From contig NZ_JAUFQQ010000005.1 of the NCBI RefSeq assembly GCF_030409845.1, positions 2,170,001-2,234,000 of the forward strand: 64,000 nt of DNA. Direction: 5' to 3'. Below the pieces are notes generated by a model. The model saw only the letters and a list, made by a program, of their open reading frames with translations, had not been told where the DNA came from and made no database searches. The DNA comes from Flavobacterium branchiarum. GTDB lineage: Bacteria; Bacteroidota; Bacteroidia; Flavobacteriales; Flavobacteriaceae. Shown one piece after another: positions 45,141-54,151 of the stretch (its first letter is position 1; every line of letters begins with the position of its first letter). Made by a program: the position numbers and the translations under genes.

Positions 45141-48100
45141 TTAATTTTTGGCACATCGTATAGCGGTATAAAAATAGGTATCACCAGCACCCTTCACAGT
45201 TGCCCCGGCGGAAGTATTTGATAATACCATAGCATAACCAATGTAGTCAGCTACCGCCATTACTGAATAAACTCCAAAATTTTGAGCGGCACCAGACACC
45301 CCTGATTTGTATTGATATGCAGATGGGTAAGCATTAAATCCAGAATTTTTGCTATCACCAACAGGATATCCCGCCCAAGCGTAACCCTTATATGTATTGT
45401 TATTTGCTTTCATTTCTTTCCCAGCGTTATTCTCTGAAAAGGTCTGAATCAGATTAGCCCATTCCAGATAAGTGGGTATATGCCATCCCTCTGGACAAGG
45501 TTCAGAAGCAAAATCAGTATTTTTGTACAATAAGCCAAATTTTGATGCAAAATCAGCACGAGACTCAATTGTACCGACATTATTTACAGTATACCACACA
45601 GTACCCGTATTTAGATAAGCTTTACTATGAATAGCTGTTTTTGATGATTCTGCATATAAATATGGAGTACTTAAATACTTTCCATTTTTGTTTACAGTTG
45701 TACGCAAGTTTTGGGTCATCCAACAACCTGCGTCTCCGAAAATTTTTGCTGTATATACATTTCCATCAAGATCTACAGCTTCAGAGCAACAAGAACAATC
45801 TTTAATCGTAATTTCAAACTTCGACTTTCCATCTACTCCTCCCGTTTTATAAAGCGCCACTAGTGTAACTCTAAACGGATTATCATTGTCTCTTCCTACT
45901 GCAGTAGTCATTAGAGATTGCTTGTATTTAATAGTAACGGTATATTTACCTCCATTTGCTAAAGCAGTTGGCATGTCTTTTTGTATTTCATAACTTTCTA
46001 TTGCTTTTTCTGGGTCGTTAATAACAAAGCGTAAATTTGTATTGACATTACCAACACTTGTAAATGTATACGTGTACGATTTATTAAAATCGGCTCTGTG
46101 AGCTTCACGAACCGTAAGCAATCCACATTTAGCATTATTGCTTGATGCAGAGGCAATATCAAAACAATCTTCTCCTGCTAAAGTACCATTCCCTTTTGGA
46201 AGCGTTGCCTCATCTATAACTTCTATTGTTCCTGCTGTAGTTTCTACAGGTGTATTACTACAGTTATTTATCACACAAGTATAGTTACCGCTATTTGTTG
46301 TTTTTGCATCGTTTATTGTATAGCTAGCCAATGTCGCTCCAGAAATTGGAGTTCCGTTAAACTTCCATTGATAGGTAATAGGATGTTCATCATTGTTTGA
46401 TCCTTCTGCAAGTACAGACATGGTCACGGAGTTACCTGTAAGTATCGATCCTGTAGGGAACATAGTTGTCTTTTTTACTGCTACTGCTACACAAGCTGGT
46501 GCTACAGTAACTTGTTGCGTGAGTTTGTTACTAATTCCACAATCATTTTCAGCTTCTATCGTTACATTTACAACTGTATCTGTGTTAGGAAATTTTATTT
46601 GAGCTGTATTGGTGCCCTGCCCATTTTCTATAACAGCTCCATTATCTGCTGTCCAAGTGTACGAGGTAGGATTAAAAGTATCTGATACCTGAAATATTTT
46701 TGTTTGTTTTAGCTCGGCTTTATCATAAACGGCCTTCCATTCTAAAATTGGAAAATCAGATAAAGATATTAAAAGAGCTGCTGATAAGGGACTAATACAA
46801 CCTGATACATTAATAGCTTCTACTTGATACGATCCTATTTTAGTAACAGCAAGTGTTTGATTTACTTCGTTTTCCATAAGTACTCCTTCTTTATACCATT
46901 GAAAAGTAAATGGGCCACCTGTTACAGACGCTGTTAACTGTGCTTCTACACTACCACAAATAAGTGGCGGGTTTGCAACTATTGCTGGAGTTGCAGGTGC
47001 TACTCCTTGTAATTTTTTTGTCTCAGTAAATTCTGCTGTACAAAGCACGCCTGTATTGTCTGAAACGATACAGCGTAATATAATATTATTTCCACTAGAG
47101 GGTGCTGTTATCGTAAGGTCTTTTCCTTCACCTAAGTATTCTAGTCCGTTATACCACTTAACGGTAACTGCAGATGTGTAATCACTAGGTGGGTTACTTA
47201 ATGAAAGTTTTAAACGTCCATTACTACAAAATTCACTTAATTCGGATAACGGTTTTCCATTAATCGAAATCTTTGGTTTTTTAAGCGGACTGCTTGAATC
47301 ATCTACAGAAACAGTGACTTTTTCGCTTGGTAAAGAGGTACAACCATCGCGTTCTATAAGAACAGTCCAAACTCCTATATCTGCTGCTTTAAGAGTAATT
47401 ACATCTCCTGTTTTATTTGTTTTTTTACCGTCTTTATACCATGCAAGTTCACTAAGTTCAGCAAAATTATAAACAGTAAGCGTAACTTCTCCTGTATTTC
47501 CACATAATACCCCATTATTAGTAGCATATAAAACGGTAGAGTTATTAGGGGCTGTACCTGCACCTAGGGTTACTGTTATGTTATCAGAAGCACTGTTTGG
47601 ATTTATTTTATCACAACCTATTCCACCTACATATACTTTATAAATACCTGATTGAGTTGCTCTAAAGTTTGTTCCTTGTCCTCGTACTATATTGTTAATT
47701 GTCCAGATGTAATTTGCTCCAGGATGAACGTTTGTTATTTCCATAAAAACATCCCCTCCTATACAAAGTACACCACCGTTACTCATAGTTATAATGGGTT
47801 TTGCTACTGTTACATCGCACAAGTCATTATCTCCGTCTTGATTAAATAAAAATTCTTTATACTCCCCTGTACAATTATTCGTAACACGTACAATTGCTGT
47901 ACGAGAAACGGCTGTAGTGTTAGGACTCATATTGACTTTAAACGCCCCTGTATTGTGGTCTGTAATATCAATAGAGATAAAATCATCTCCTGTTATTGCA
48001 ACGTAGGTATACGGTTCTTTTCCTGTACATGGTGGCGTTTCTACTGGTGTAAAAGGGCCTACTGTTCCACCTTCAGGCGGATGAACTAAATCCGAAGGAT

Positions 48101-48425
48101 CTTTTGGTAAAAAGCCTATATCTGCACTTCCAGAACATAAACTTACCCATTTATGCGTGTTCCAATACTCCATACACTTAGAATCGGTATTGTATATTGT
48201 AAGTCCCTTAGCTCTTACATCACTCATAAAATCGGGTGTTGTAAGATTGTTTCTTTCTACTGTTGTTAACTGTGGCATTCGTATGCCTCCTTTAACTGTT
48301 GTTGTAGACAATTCTAGCAATGAATAACTTTTGGGTGTTAAAACTGACCCAATAACAGCCTGTCCTATTGCTACTACTGGTAGGAATAATAGTAAGACTA
48401 TTAAAAAACGAATTCTAGTTTTCAT
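45141..48425 (-). CDS. Large exported surface protein with Ig-like modules and C-terminal FISUMP domain
   Basis: 1094 residues with a signal peptide (about 1-21, VVAIGQ). The opening (QAVIGSVLTPKSYSLLELST) is of the type that precedes FISUMP proteins. Several beta-sandwich modules follow (about 130-730), with Ig/PKD-like features such as GNYTCVINNCS and TYTWTADNGAV-like repeats and paired cysteines. The C-terminal 190 residues form a FISUMP domain (DLDGNVYTAKIFGDAGCWM, TQNLRTTVN, EPCPEGWHIPTYLEW), the last part of which reads YFYTAIRCAKN. No typical T9SS C-terminal sorting domain is seen, so it may be lipid-linked or released by another route. Likely a surface adhesin or glycan-contact protein; ligand unknown. 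Confidence 0.85.
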   Translation of the reverse strand: MKTRIRFLIVLLLFLPVVAIGQAVIGSVLTPKSYSLLELSTTTVKGGIRMPQLTTVERNNLTTPDFMSDVRAKGLTIYNTDSKCMEYWNTHKWVSLCSGSADIGFLPKDPSDLVHPPEGGTVGPFTPVETPPCTGKEPYTYVAITGDDFISIDITDHNTGAFKVNMSPNTTAVSRTAIVRVTNNCTGEYKEFLFNQDGDNDLCDVTVAKPIITMSNGGVLCIGGDVFMEITNVHPGANYIWTINNIVRGQGTNFRATQSGIYKVYVGGIGCDKINPNSASDNITVTLGAGTAPNNSTVLYATNNGVLCGNTGEVTLTVYNFAELSELAWYKDGKKTNKTGDVITLKAADIGVWTVLIERDGCTSLPSEKVTVSVDDSSSPLKKPKISINGKPLSELSEFCSNGRLKLSLSNPPSDYTSAVTVKWYNGLEYLGEGKDLTITAPSSGNNIILRCIVSDNTGVLCTAEFTETKKLQGVAPATPAIVANPPLICGSVEAQLTASVTGGPFTFQWYKEGVLMENEVNQTLAVTKIGSYQVEAINVSGCISPLSAALLISLSDFPILEWKAVYDKAELKQTKIFQVSDTFNPTSYTWTADNGAVIENGQGTNTAQIKFPNTDTVVNVTIEAENDCGISNKLTQQVTVAPACVAVAVKKTTMFPTGSILTGNSVTMSVLAEGSNNDEHPITYQWKFNGTPISGATLASYTINDAKTTNSGNYTCVINNCSNTPVETTAGTIEVIDEATLPKGNGTLAGEDCFDIASASSNNAKCGLLTVREAHRADFNKSYTYTFTSVGNVNTNLRFVINDPEKAIESYEIQKDMPTALANGGKYTVTIKYKQSLMTTAVGRDNDNPFRVTLVALYKTGGVDGKSKFEITIKDCSCCSEAVDLDGNVYTAKIFGDAGCWMTQNLRTTVNKNGKYLSTPYLYAESSKTAIHSKAYLNTGTVWYTVNNVGTIESRADFASKFGLLYKNTDFASEPCPEGWHIPTYLEWANLIQTFSENNAGKEMKANNNTYKGYAWAGYPVGDSKNSGFNAYPSAYQYKSGVSGAAQNFGVYSVMAVADYIGYAMVLSNTSAGATVKGAGDTYFYTAIRCAKN

Positions 48426-48479
48426 AATAAATATAATATTTGTTAATTTTAATTAATTGCAATATTTTTTAGGAAAAAA

Positions 48480-49655
48480 TTATTTATTCAATCCTGTGTC
48501 TTCCAATTGAGCGTATCTGCCTGTTATTTTTCCTTTTTCTATTACAAAATAGGTTGGTGTCATGATTACTCCATACGGGTAAAAAAGATTGTTATTTGGG
48601 TCGTTTAGTTTGTATTTCCATGAAAAACCCTTAGTATTTTCCTCTAATTCTTTTTGGGTGGCGTCTAGTGAAATAGTTACTATTTTTATCTTACTTGCTT
48701 CAAGTTTTCCTGAATAGGTTTTCAATTCTTTTATTTCATTACTGCATTTATAGCACGTACTGTCGTAAAAAAGCAATAGAACCGTATCGTTAAATAAGGA
48801 ACTCAGTTTTGTTTTTTTATCTATTAAAAAATCAGGTGGCGTTTCTCCTATTTGCACGCCTCTGCTTTTTAAAAGGATAGCTAGATTACGTGTGGGAGCT
48901 TTGATTATTCCCGAGTTATAAATGTGTAGGACTAATTGATTTTTTATATACTCCCAACCGTATTGCTCACAAATATCAATCAAGTTGTTTGCAAACTCGT
49001 TTACTATTGGTTCTTGCTTTATGTTTTTCATGATTTGTAGTGCATCTGCGACTAACTTATCATCATCTTTTATTCGGTTGTTGTACATGGTTACCCAGTA
49101 AGTAAGCATTGTTTTCCAAAACGGAGAATGATAAAACACAGTCATATTTGCACTTAAAAACTCTGAGCGTAGATTTTCAATTTCCGAATCTGAAGCGCTT
49201 GCTACTACTAAAATCCGATTGAGATAATCCATTTCCTTCTTCAATTGCGTGGCATATAAATTAGGTTTAATAATTACTTCATCTCCTAAAAGATAATTTT
49301 TAAAAAACTGATTTTCTTCGGAGCCATTAAATTGAGACGTACGTGTATCGGGATAGCTGTAAATAGATGCAACTGAAAAGTTTTCATTGTTCAGAATCAT
49401 ATCCATTTTTGCATCATCATCTATAACCAGTGATGCCACACCTTGATATTTTTTAACCGAGGTTGGTAGTTGTAATTTTGCATTTCCTTGCTTGTCTAAA
49501 TGCCCTTTTGTTAGCGTATCTGTTTTTGTTCCACGATATCCAATTAAAGTATATTTTTTTGATGGGAACTTTTCAAATGAAATAGTTATATTCTGTGCCC
49601 ATGTACTAAAATTATAAACTAAAAATAGCATCAACATTATTCTTTTCCTTATCAT
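48480..49655 (-). CDS. TlpA-like thioredoxin-fold protein, exported
   Basis: 391 residues with a signal peptide (about 1-20, STWAQ). The N-terminal 260 residues are a divergent beta-rich and helical region as in the DUF4369/DUF5106-type extensions of Bacteroidota TlpA-like proteins. The C-terminal 120 residues are a thioredoxin fold with the redox motif STCYKCSNE (CxxC) near residue 299 and the cis-Pro region GVIMTPTYFVIEKG. It should act in the periplasm on disulfides. It ends 55 bp before the surface-protein gene on the same strand, which is Cys-rich, so a folding role for that partner is possible. Confidence 0.82.
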   Translation of the reverse strand: MIRKRIMLMLFLVYNFSTWAQNITISFEKFPSKKYTLIGYRGTKTDTLTKGHLDKQGNAKLQLPTSVKKYQGVASLVIDDDAKMDMILNNENFSVASIYSYPDTRTSQFNGSEENQFFKNYLLGDEVIIKPNLYATQLKKEMDYLNRILVVASASDSEIENLRSEFLSANMTVFYHSPFWKTMLTYWVTMYNNRIKDDDKLVADALQIMKNIKQEPIVNEFANNLIDICEQYGWEYIKNQLVLHIYNSGIIKAPTRNLAILLKSRGVQIGETPPDFLIDKKTKLSSLFNDTVLLLFYDSTCYKCSNEIKELKTYSGKLEASKIKIVTISLDATQKELEENTKGFSWKYKLNDPNNNLFYPYGVIMTPTYFVIEKGKITGRYAQLEDTGLNK

Positions 49656-49685
49656 CTTTTTTACTTTATTTTTTAATATTCTCTG

Positions 49686-49945
49686 TTTATAGTTTTCAGT
49701 CTCAGTGTTCAGTTTGCACTCTGACTTATTTTGACTGTAAACTAAATCTCAATCTGATTACTGCAAACGGCAACTGCTTACTAAACAATACAGCTTACTA
49801 AATCTCAATAGGATTATTGTGACCGTAAATTGCGACTGTAAACTAAACACGACTGTATACCAAATCTCAATCTGATTACTGTGACTGCAAACTGCGACTG
49901 TATACTAAACATGACTGTATACTAATTAATACTGAATGCTAAATT
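49686..49945. repeat. Degenerate ACTGTAAACT / AAATCTCAATCTGATTACTG word region
   Basis: About 260 bp of words such as GACTGTAAACT, GACTGTATACT, GCAAACTGC and AAATCTCAATCTGATTACTG in irregular order. The words are unlike those at 34 and 42 kb. It sits upstream of the minus-strand redoxin gene. Confidence 0.75.
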
Positions 49946-50549
49946 GTAGGTTAAGTAGATAATGAACAAGCTTATTTCATGACTTTGGAAGTAATACAGC
50001 AATTGTTTAAATAACTTTTGCAAAAGTATAATGAATTAATTATTTGGGAATATTTTTGCATATCACTATTTATCACAAGGGGGTGTTTTTTTATTCAACA
50101 ACTTGATAATTAAACATTTATAGTTAAAATTTATATTGGCTCTCCTTTTCTTTTTTTTTGTTAAATAAATCAAGAAGGAATGAATAATTAATTGAAAAAT
50201 GAAAAAAAAATAGGTGCTTTTGGGTTGTTTTAAATGTAAGTACCCGCCTTTAGATCATTATTTTTGTAAAGATAAAAGGGTAGAGTAAAACTTTGTTAGG
50301 TGTTATTGTATTTTAAAATACAACACAAATAAATCTGAGTCTTCATGATAACGAATCCGTTTAATTTGCGCTAAATTATACTGTTTAACGGCGTGTAAAA
50401 TATAAAGGGAATCTGTGATGGGTATAATTATTTCGTCAATTGGCTTCGCTTGTGTAGTAATAATGATGTTTAGCACATAGAGACCTTGTTTCGATAGCTA
50501 CAGGAACAAGGTGTTGTAATAATTACAGCCAATGGGTTGAAGGTAGTTT
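49946..50549. other. AT-rich intergenic stretch with an ACACATAG-family fragment
   Basis: Long AT-rich gap with homopolymer runs near 50140-50210. At 50469-50527 there is a truncated ACACATAG-type element (TAGCACATAGAGACCTTG ... GATAGCTACAGG ... GTGTTGTAATAATTA). No gene or RNA is recognised. Confidence 0.6.
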
Positions 50550-52022
50550 TTAAAGATTCATCATCCAGATTGTAAGATCCTCATCTGAAGAAGCAAGATT
50601 CAATTTTTTTCTTAATCTATACTTTCGAGTTTCAACAGCACCTACTGTAGAATTTAGATTTTGAGCTATTTCTTTTGTTATGAATCCTAGACGTATCATA
50701 GCGCAAAATATTAAATCATTATAGTTAAGAGCAGAATTGGCTTTTTGATTTAATTTGTCGTAAAAGTCTGGTTCTAGTTCCTGAAATTTAGTATTAAAAG
50801 AGGGGTCTTTATTGATAGCTAATTGTAATACTTCTTGTAAAGTAGGTTTGTTAGAATCAGTTAAACGTTCTAGTTCTTCTTCCTTCTCATAAAGTAGTTC
50901 TCCCTTCTTTTTTTTATCTGCTTTTACTTTTCTAAATTTTTTAATAAAATGGTACGCTATAGTACCGAAAGTAAGTATCATAAAACCAATAATAATATTA
51001 AAAATGGTTCGAGAAGTTTCAAGTTCAGCCTTGTTTTTTTGCCCCATGCTCTCTATAGAGGCTTCTAGGGCTTCTTCTTCTAATTTGCTAATCTTTTTGT
51101 TTATGGTTATGTATTGATCTTGATATGCTTTAGATTTTTTGTCGTCATTGAGAACTGAATAAATATTTGATAGCTTAGAGTATACATTACTTAAAATATA
51201 GGATTGGTTGGCTGCTTCGGTTTTTTTTAATATTGATTCATAGTAATAAATTGCAGAGTCATACCTTCTTTTGCCTAAATGAATGTCTCCTAAATTTTTA
51301 TAAGCATTTAATTTGAGAATGGAGGTGTCGTTTTTATGTAGTATTTTAAGTGCTCTTTGAACGTAATAAGCCGCAGAATCATATTTCTTAATCTGTATGA
51401 AAGAAGTACTGATATTTATATTAGCTTGTGCTATTGCTCTATTTTTTCCTTCTTCTTGACCGGTTCTTTGCTGAAACTCAGAAATGCACTTTCTGTAATA
51501 GTAAAATAAGGAATCATTTGTTTTGTCTTGTTTGCTTATGGTCATTGCAATAGAATTATAAACATTTGCTTTGATACCGTGTTTAATATTTTTATCCTGT
51601 ATTTTATCTGCTATAGTAAGACATCTATTGAATTCTTTTCGCGCTCTTTGAAAAAGTCCTGTTCTATTATAACAATCTCCTTTTAGGCGTATTATGTCAA
51701 TAAATGAGGGGCTATCTTTTTCTTCGGGTAACTCTTTTTCTGCAATAGCGATATATTCTTGTGCCGTTTTAAACTCTCCTAAAAAACAATAATAGGCAAT
51801 TATCAATTGGTAACCATCAATAATTCCACGAATATATTGAGCTTTTCTAGATTGCTCTATAATCTCCAAAGCCAGCGGTTTTGTTTTGATATCCATATTA
51901 TAAATATGTTTCTCACCTAGGCTGACCAAACTATCTATCTGCTGTTTAGTATATGTTTGGGCGAAAACGATGGTATTGGACAGAAAGAATAAAAATAATA
52001 GTATTGAAATATTCTTTTTCAT
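50550..52022 (-). CDS. TPR-domain membrane protein with C-terminal LuxR-type HTH
   Basis: 490 residues from the Met at 52022, which gives a clean signal peptide (MKKNISILLFLFFLSNTIVFAQ). About eight TPR repeats cover 30-320 (for example YDSAAYYVQRALKILHK and YDSAIYYYESILKKTE). One transmembrane helix (about 345-365, TIFNIIIGFMILTFGTI), a basic coiled coil (370-395), and a C-terminal HTH (about 425-490) with LGFITKEIAQNLNSTVGAVETRKYRLRKK, split here by the loop, as in LuxR-type proteins. It would sense periplasmic signals through the TPRs and act on DNA from the membrane. Typical Bacteroidota regulator; target unknown. Confidence 0.85.
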   Translation of the reverse strand: MKKNISILLFLFFLSNTIVFAQTYTKQQIDSLVSLGEKHIYNMDIKTKPLALEIIEQSRKAQYIRGIIDGYQLIIAYYCFLGEFKTAQEYIAIAEKELPEEKDSPSFIDIIRLKGDCYNRTGLFQRARKEFNRCLTIADKIQDKNIKHGIKANVYNSIAMTISKQDKTNDSLFYYYRKCISEFQQRTGQEEGKNRAIAQANINISTSFIQIKKYDSAAYYVQRALKILHKNDTSILKLNAYKNLGDIHLGKRRYDSAIYYYESILKKTEAANQSYILSNVYSKLSNIYSVLNDDKKSKAYQDQYITINKKISKLEEEALEASIESMGQKNKAELETSRTIFNIIIGFMILTFGTIAYHFIKKFRKVKADKKKKGELLYEKEEELERLTDSNKPTLQEVLQLAINKDPSFNTKFQELEPDFYDKLNQKANSALNYNDLIFCAMIRLGFITKEIAQNLNSTVGAVETRKYRLRKKLNLASSDEDLTIWMMNL

Positions 52023-52415
52023 TGTAGTACTAATATGGATTGTTTTCTGGTTTGTTTTTCTACTCATGTACAGCATGTTTTTTATTCTCCTCTATAAGAT
52101 GCTATACCTTATGGGAATGAATATGCATCAATAGCAATTGATTTTGATATCTAAATTAATAAATAATCCTTGATGTTGTTATTTCTAACACATAGGGATT
52201 TGATTATTGTATAAAAAGGGGGGGAGTAAAGGGAGTATTCGTACAGCGAAATTATATAAAAAAAGTGATTTTTATAAAATTAAACCTGTTTTTTTTTATG
52301 TGTTCAGGGGAAATTAAACAAAGCTATATGAGGTAATAAGGCTATAAATGACCTTTGAGATTTAAGAATAATGCTGTTTTAGACTAAGCATTATTCTTAA
52401 AAAAATCTGTGTAAT
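52023..52415. other. AT-rich gap with half of an ACACATAG element
   Basis: A TTCTAACACATAGGGA half-site of the palindromic family lies near 52182-52197. A short G-run (GGGGGGG, about 52218) is unusual for this AT-rich sequence. No gene is seen. Confidence 0.5.
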
Positions 52416-53009
52416 TTATAATTTATTCTGTTTTATTGTAATTGGTATTATTGATTTCATTTTAAATAGTGAATCAGTCATTTCTTTGAAAAGATGCAAT
52501 AATAATTTTAAACGTTCGATATCTTTTATTTCATCATTTGCATAAAATGACAATTCGAGATTTTTTTCTGGAAGCTTTTCTTCCCAAATACCCTTTTGAT
52601 CTGATATTTCAATATTTACTTCTTTTTGGGATGTTATTAAATCTCGTATTTTTTGATTTTGAAGGAAAGATTTTACTTTGAATTCATTGTTTGTTTTGAT
52701 TATAAATTCTTTATCAAAATCACGACGGCCAATTGTGACATCCTGTGCTCCAAATAACTTTTCTATTGCTCGAACAAAACCTGTCCTGTAAATTTCAAAT
52801 CTAAAATTATCGTTAGAAATAAAAGGGACAATTATTCGAGTTGTTTCAGTACTGTATTTACCTGACCAAATAGTAAAATTGTCAAAGATAATTTTGAAGT
52901 TATTGTGTTCAAATTCAGTTTTATCAGAAACCCAAGAGTTACCTTCAATAAAAATTCCATCTGATTTTTTTGCAAACTCTTCCCAAATATTGACTCTAGA
53001 TTCAATCAT
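52416..53009 (-). CDS. Hypothetical protein (197 aa), possible immunity-cluster member
   Basis: 197 residues, cytoplasmic, beta-rich start (IWEEFAKKSDGIFIEGNSW) then a region with FDNFTIWSGKYSTETTRIIVPF and a helical C-terminus. I do not recognise the family. It sits 24 bp after the DUF4265 gene on the same strand, and the three genes have similar spacing and codon use, so they form a unit. The role is assumed from the neighbours only. Confidence 0.65.
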   Translation of the reverse strand: MIESRVNIWEEFAKKSDGIFIEGNSWVSDKTEFEHNNFKIIFDNFTIWSGKYSTETTRIIVPFISNDNFRFEIYRTGFVRAIEKLFGAQDVTIGRRDFDKEFIIKTNNEFKVKSFLQNQKIRDLITSQKEVNIEISDQKGIWEEKLPEKNLELSFYANDEIKDIERLKLLLHLFKEMTDSLFKMKSIIPITIKQNKL

Positions 53010-53033
53010 TTCACAATTTACATTTCACAATTA

Positions 53034-53498
53034 TTAATACCAGTGATTATCAGATAAATCAGGTTCTGCGTAATTTATAATTTTTGCTTCTTCTAATTCA
53101 ATTAATTTTTGTCGGATTGCATCGTATTTTAGTGTTGATGGAATCTGTATCACAAAATAGTCTTTATTGAATTTTTCTGACTCGCAACCAAGCTCCGTAA
53201 ATAGTTCACGTAAATCATCTATAGGTGTAGTTTTGTCTAAAACGATAACCTGAATTGTTGAGTTTCCAGAATGTTCAATAGTTTGTTTGTAAACCAATTT
53301 TTGTTCGTCTTCGTCAAATGTTGCAAATACTACATCTTCAAAAGAAACAGGAGCATAAAACGGAATATTATCCAGTTTGTACAATCCATTTTCTTCATTA
53401 ATAGTTGTTGCCCATAATGTTTCTACAGCAGGTTCGTTAAGAATCTTACTGAAAAATTTAAAAACTATTTTGACATATTTGTCTTGTTCTTCTGCCAT
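53034..53498 (-). CDS. DUF4265-family protein
   Basis: 154 residues. The sequence matches the DUF4265 pattern: VETLWATTINEENGLYKLDNIPFY near 22-46 (split in text), SFEDVVFATFDEDE, STIQVIVLD, and the C-terminal IINYAEPDLSD. Members often occur near polymorphic toxins and contact-dependent systems and may be immunity proteins, but this is not shown for this gene. Soluble, no signal peptide. It lies 24 bp from each of its neighbours. Confidence 0.82.
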   Translation of the reverse strand: MAEEQDKYVKIVFKFFSKILNEPAVETLWATTINEENGLYKLDNIPFYAPVSFEDVVFATFDEDEQKLVYKQTIEHSGNSTIQVIVLDKTTPIDDLRELFTELGCESEKFNKDYFVIQIPSTLKYDAIRQKLIELEEAKIINYAEPDLSDNHWY

Positions 53499-53521
53499 TT
53501 TAATTAGATGCTATTGTTTTA

Positions 53522-54031
53522 TTATAATTTATCGGCCCATTGTTTTGGGTCAAAAGGTTCAAATTCTCGTTCTGAGAAAGGCTCAGTTAAAATTCCTGAT
53601 GAACACAACCAGTTTATAGCTTCTTCGAGTGTTTTACCAATTTTGTATATCTTTTCGCTATTTCGTGGTAAAACGTAATATTCCTTTTTGTAAAGAATGA
53701 TTTCATCTCCATCAAATGTATCTCCGATTCTAACGGAGTCTAAAACTTGTTCTTTTGTTAAAACGTCTGCGCCTTCATCCCAAAACCAATATTCATTAAT
53801 TCTCTTTTTCCATTCAGTAATAGTTAGTACTATAGTTTCAGGAAGATAGATTCTTACGTAGGTTCCGCCAAGAATGCCGCTTCCATACGTTAAAACATAT
53901 TCTTTGTAATTGTTGTCAAAAGTTATGTTTAGTGTTTGCTCGCAAGCCTGAATGTCTTCATCATCAGCAAGAAATAAGTCGGTTCTGTGCGTGTTGTAAT
54001 TTGGAATTACCTTATAGTTTTCGAAGTTCAT
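53522..54031 (-). CDS. SMI1/KNR4-family protein
   Basis: 169 residues with an SMI1/KNR4 domain. The family hallmark LNITFDNNYKEYVLTYGSG lies at about 34-52, followed by the usual beta-rich part and C-terminal helices (LEEAINWLCSSG). In bacteria this fold is a frequent immunity protein against polymorphic toxins. It heads a three-gene minus-strand unit (SMI1/KNR4, DUF4265, 197-aa gene). No toxin gene lies in the window, so if it is an immunity gene it is an orphan. Confidence 0.85.
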   Translation of the reverse strand: MNFENYKVIPNYNTHRTDLFLADDEDIQACEQTLNITFDNNYKEYVLTYGSGILGGTYVRIYLPETIVLTITEWKKRINEYWFWDEGADVLTKEQVLDSVRIGDTFDGDEIILYKKEYYVLPRNSEKIYKIGKTLEEAINWLCSSGILTEPFSEREFEPFDPKQWADKL

Positions 54032-54094
54032 GCGTTTGAATTTTTGACAGCTAAGATATGGCTTTTTTATTGTTGAGAATGTTATTTTTTCAAC

Positions 54095-54132
54095 AGAAAA
54101 GCCGCAATCATTTTCGTGATTACGGCTTTTAT
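54095..54132 (-). terminator. Intrinsic terminator of asd
   Basis: Inverted repeat with arms AAAAGCCGCAATCA / TGATTACGGCTTTT (one mismatch) and a loop of about six bases. On the minus strand it is followed by a T-rich stretch 22 bp after the asd stop codon. Confidence 0.8.
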
Positions 54133-54151
54133 TAAAATATAAATAGAGGTT

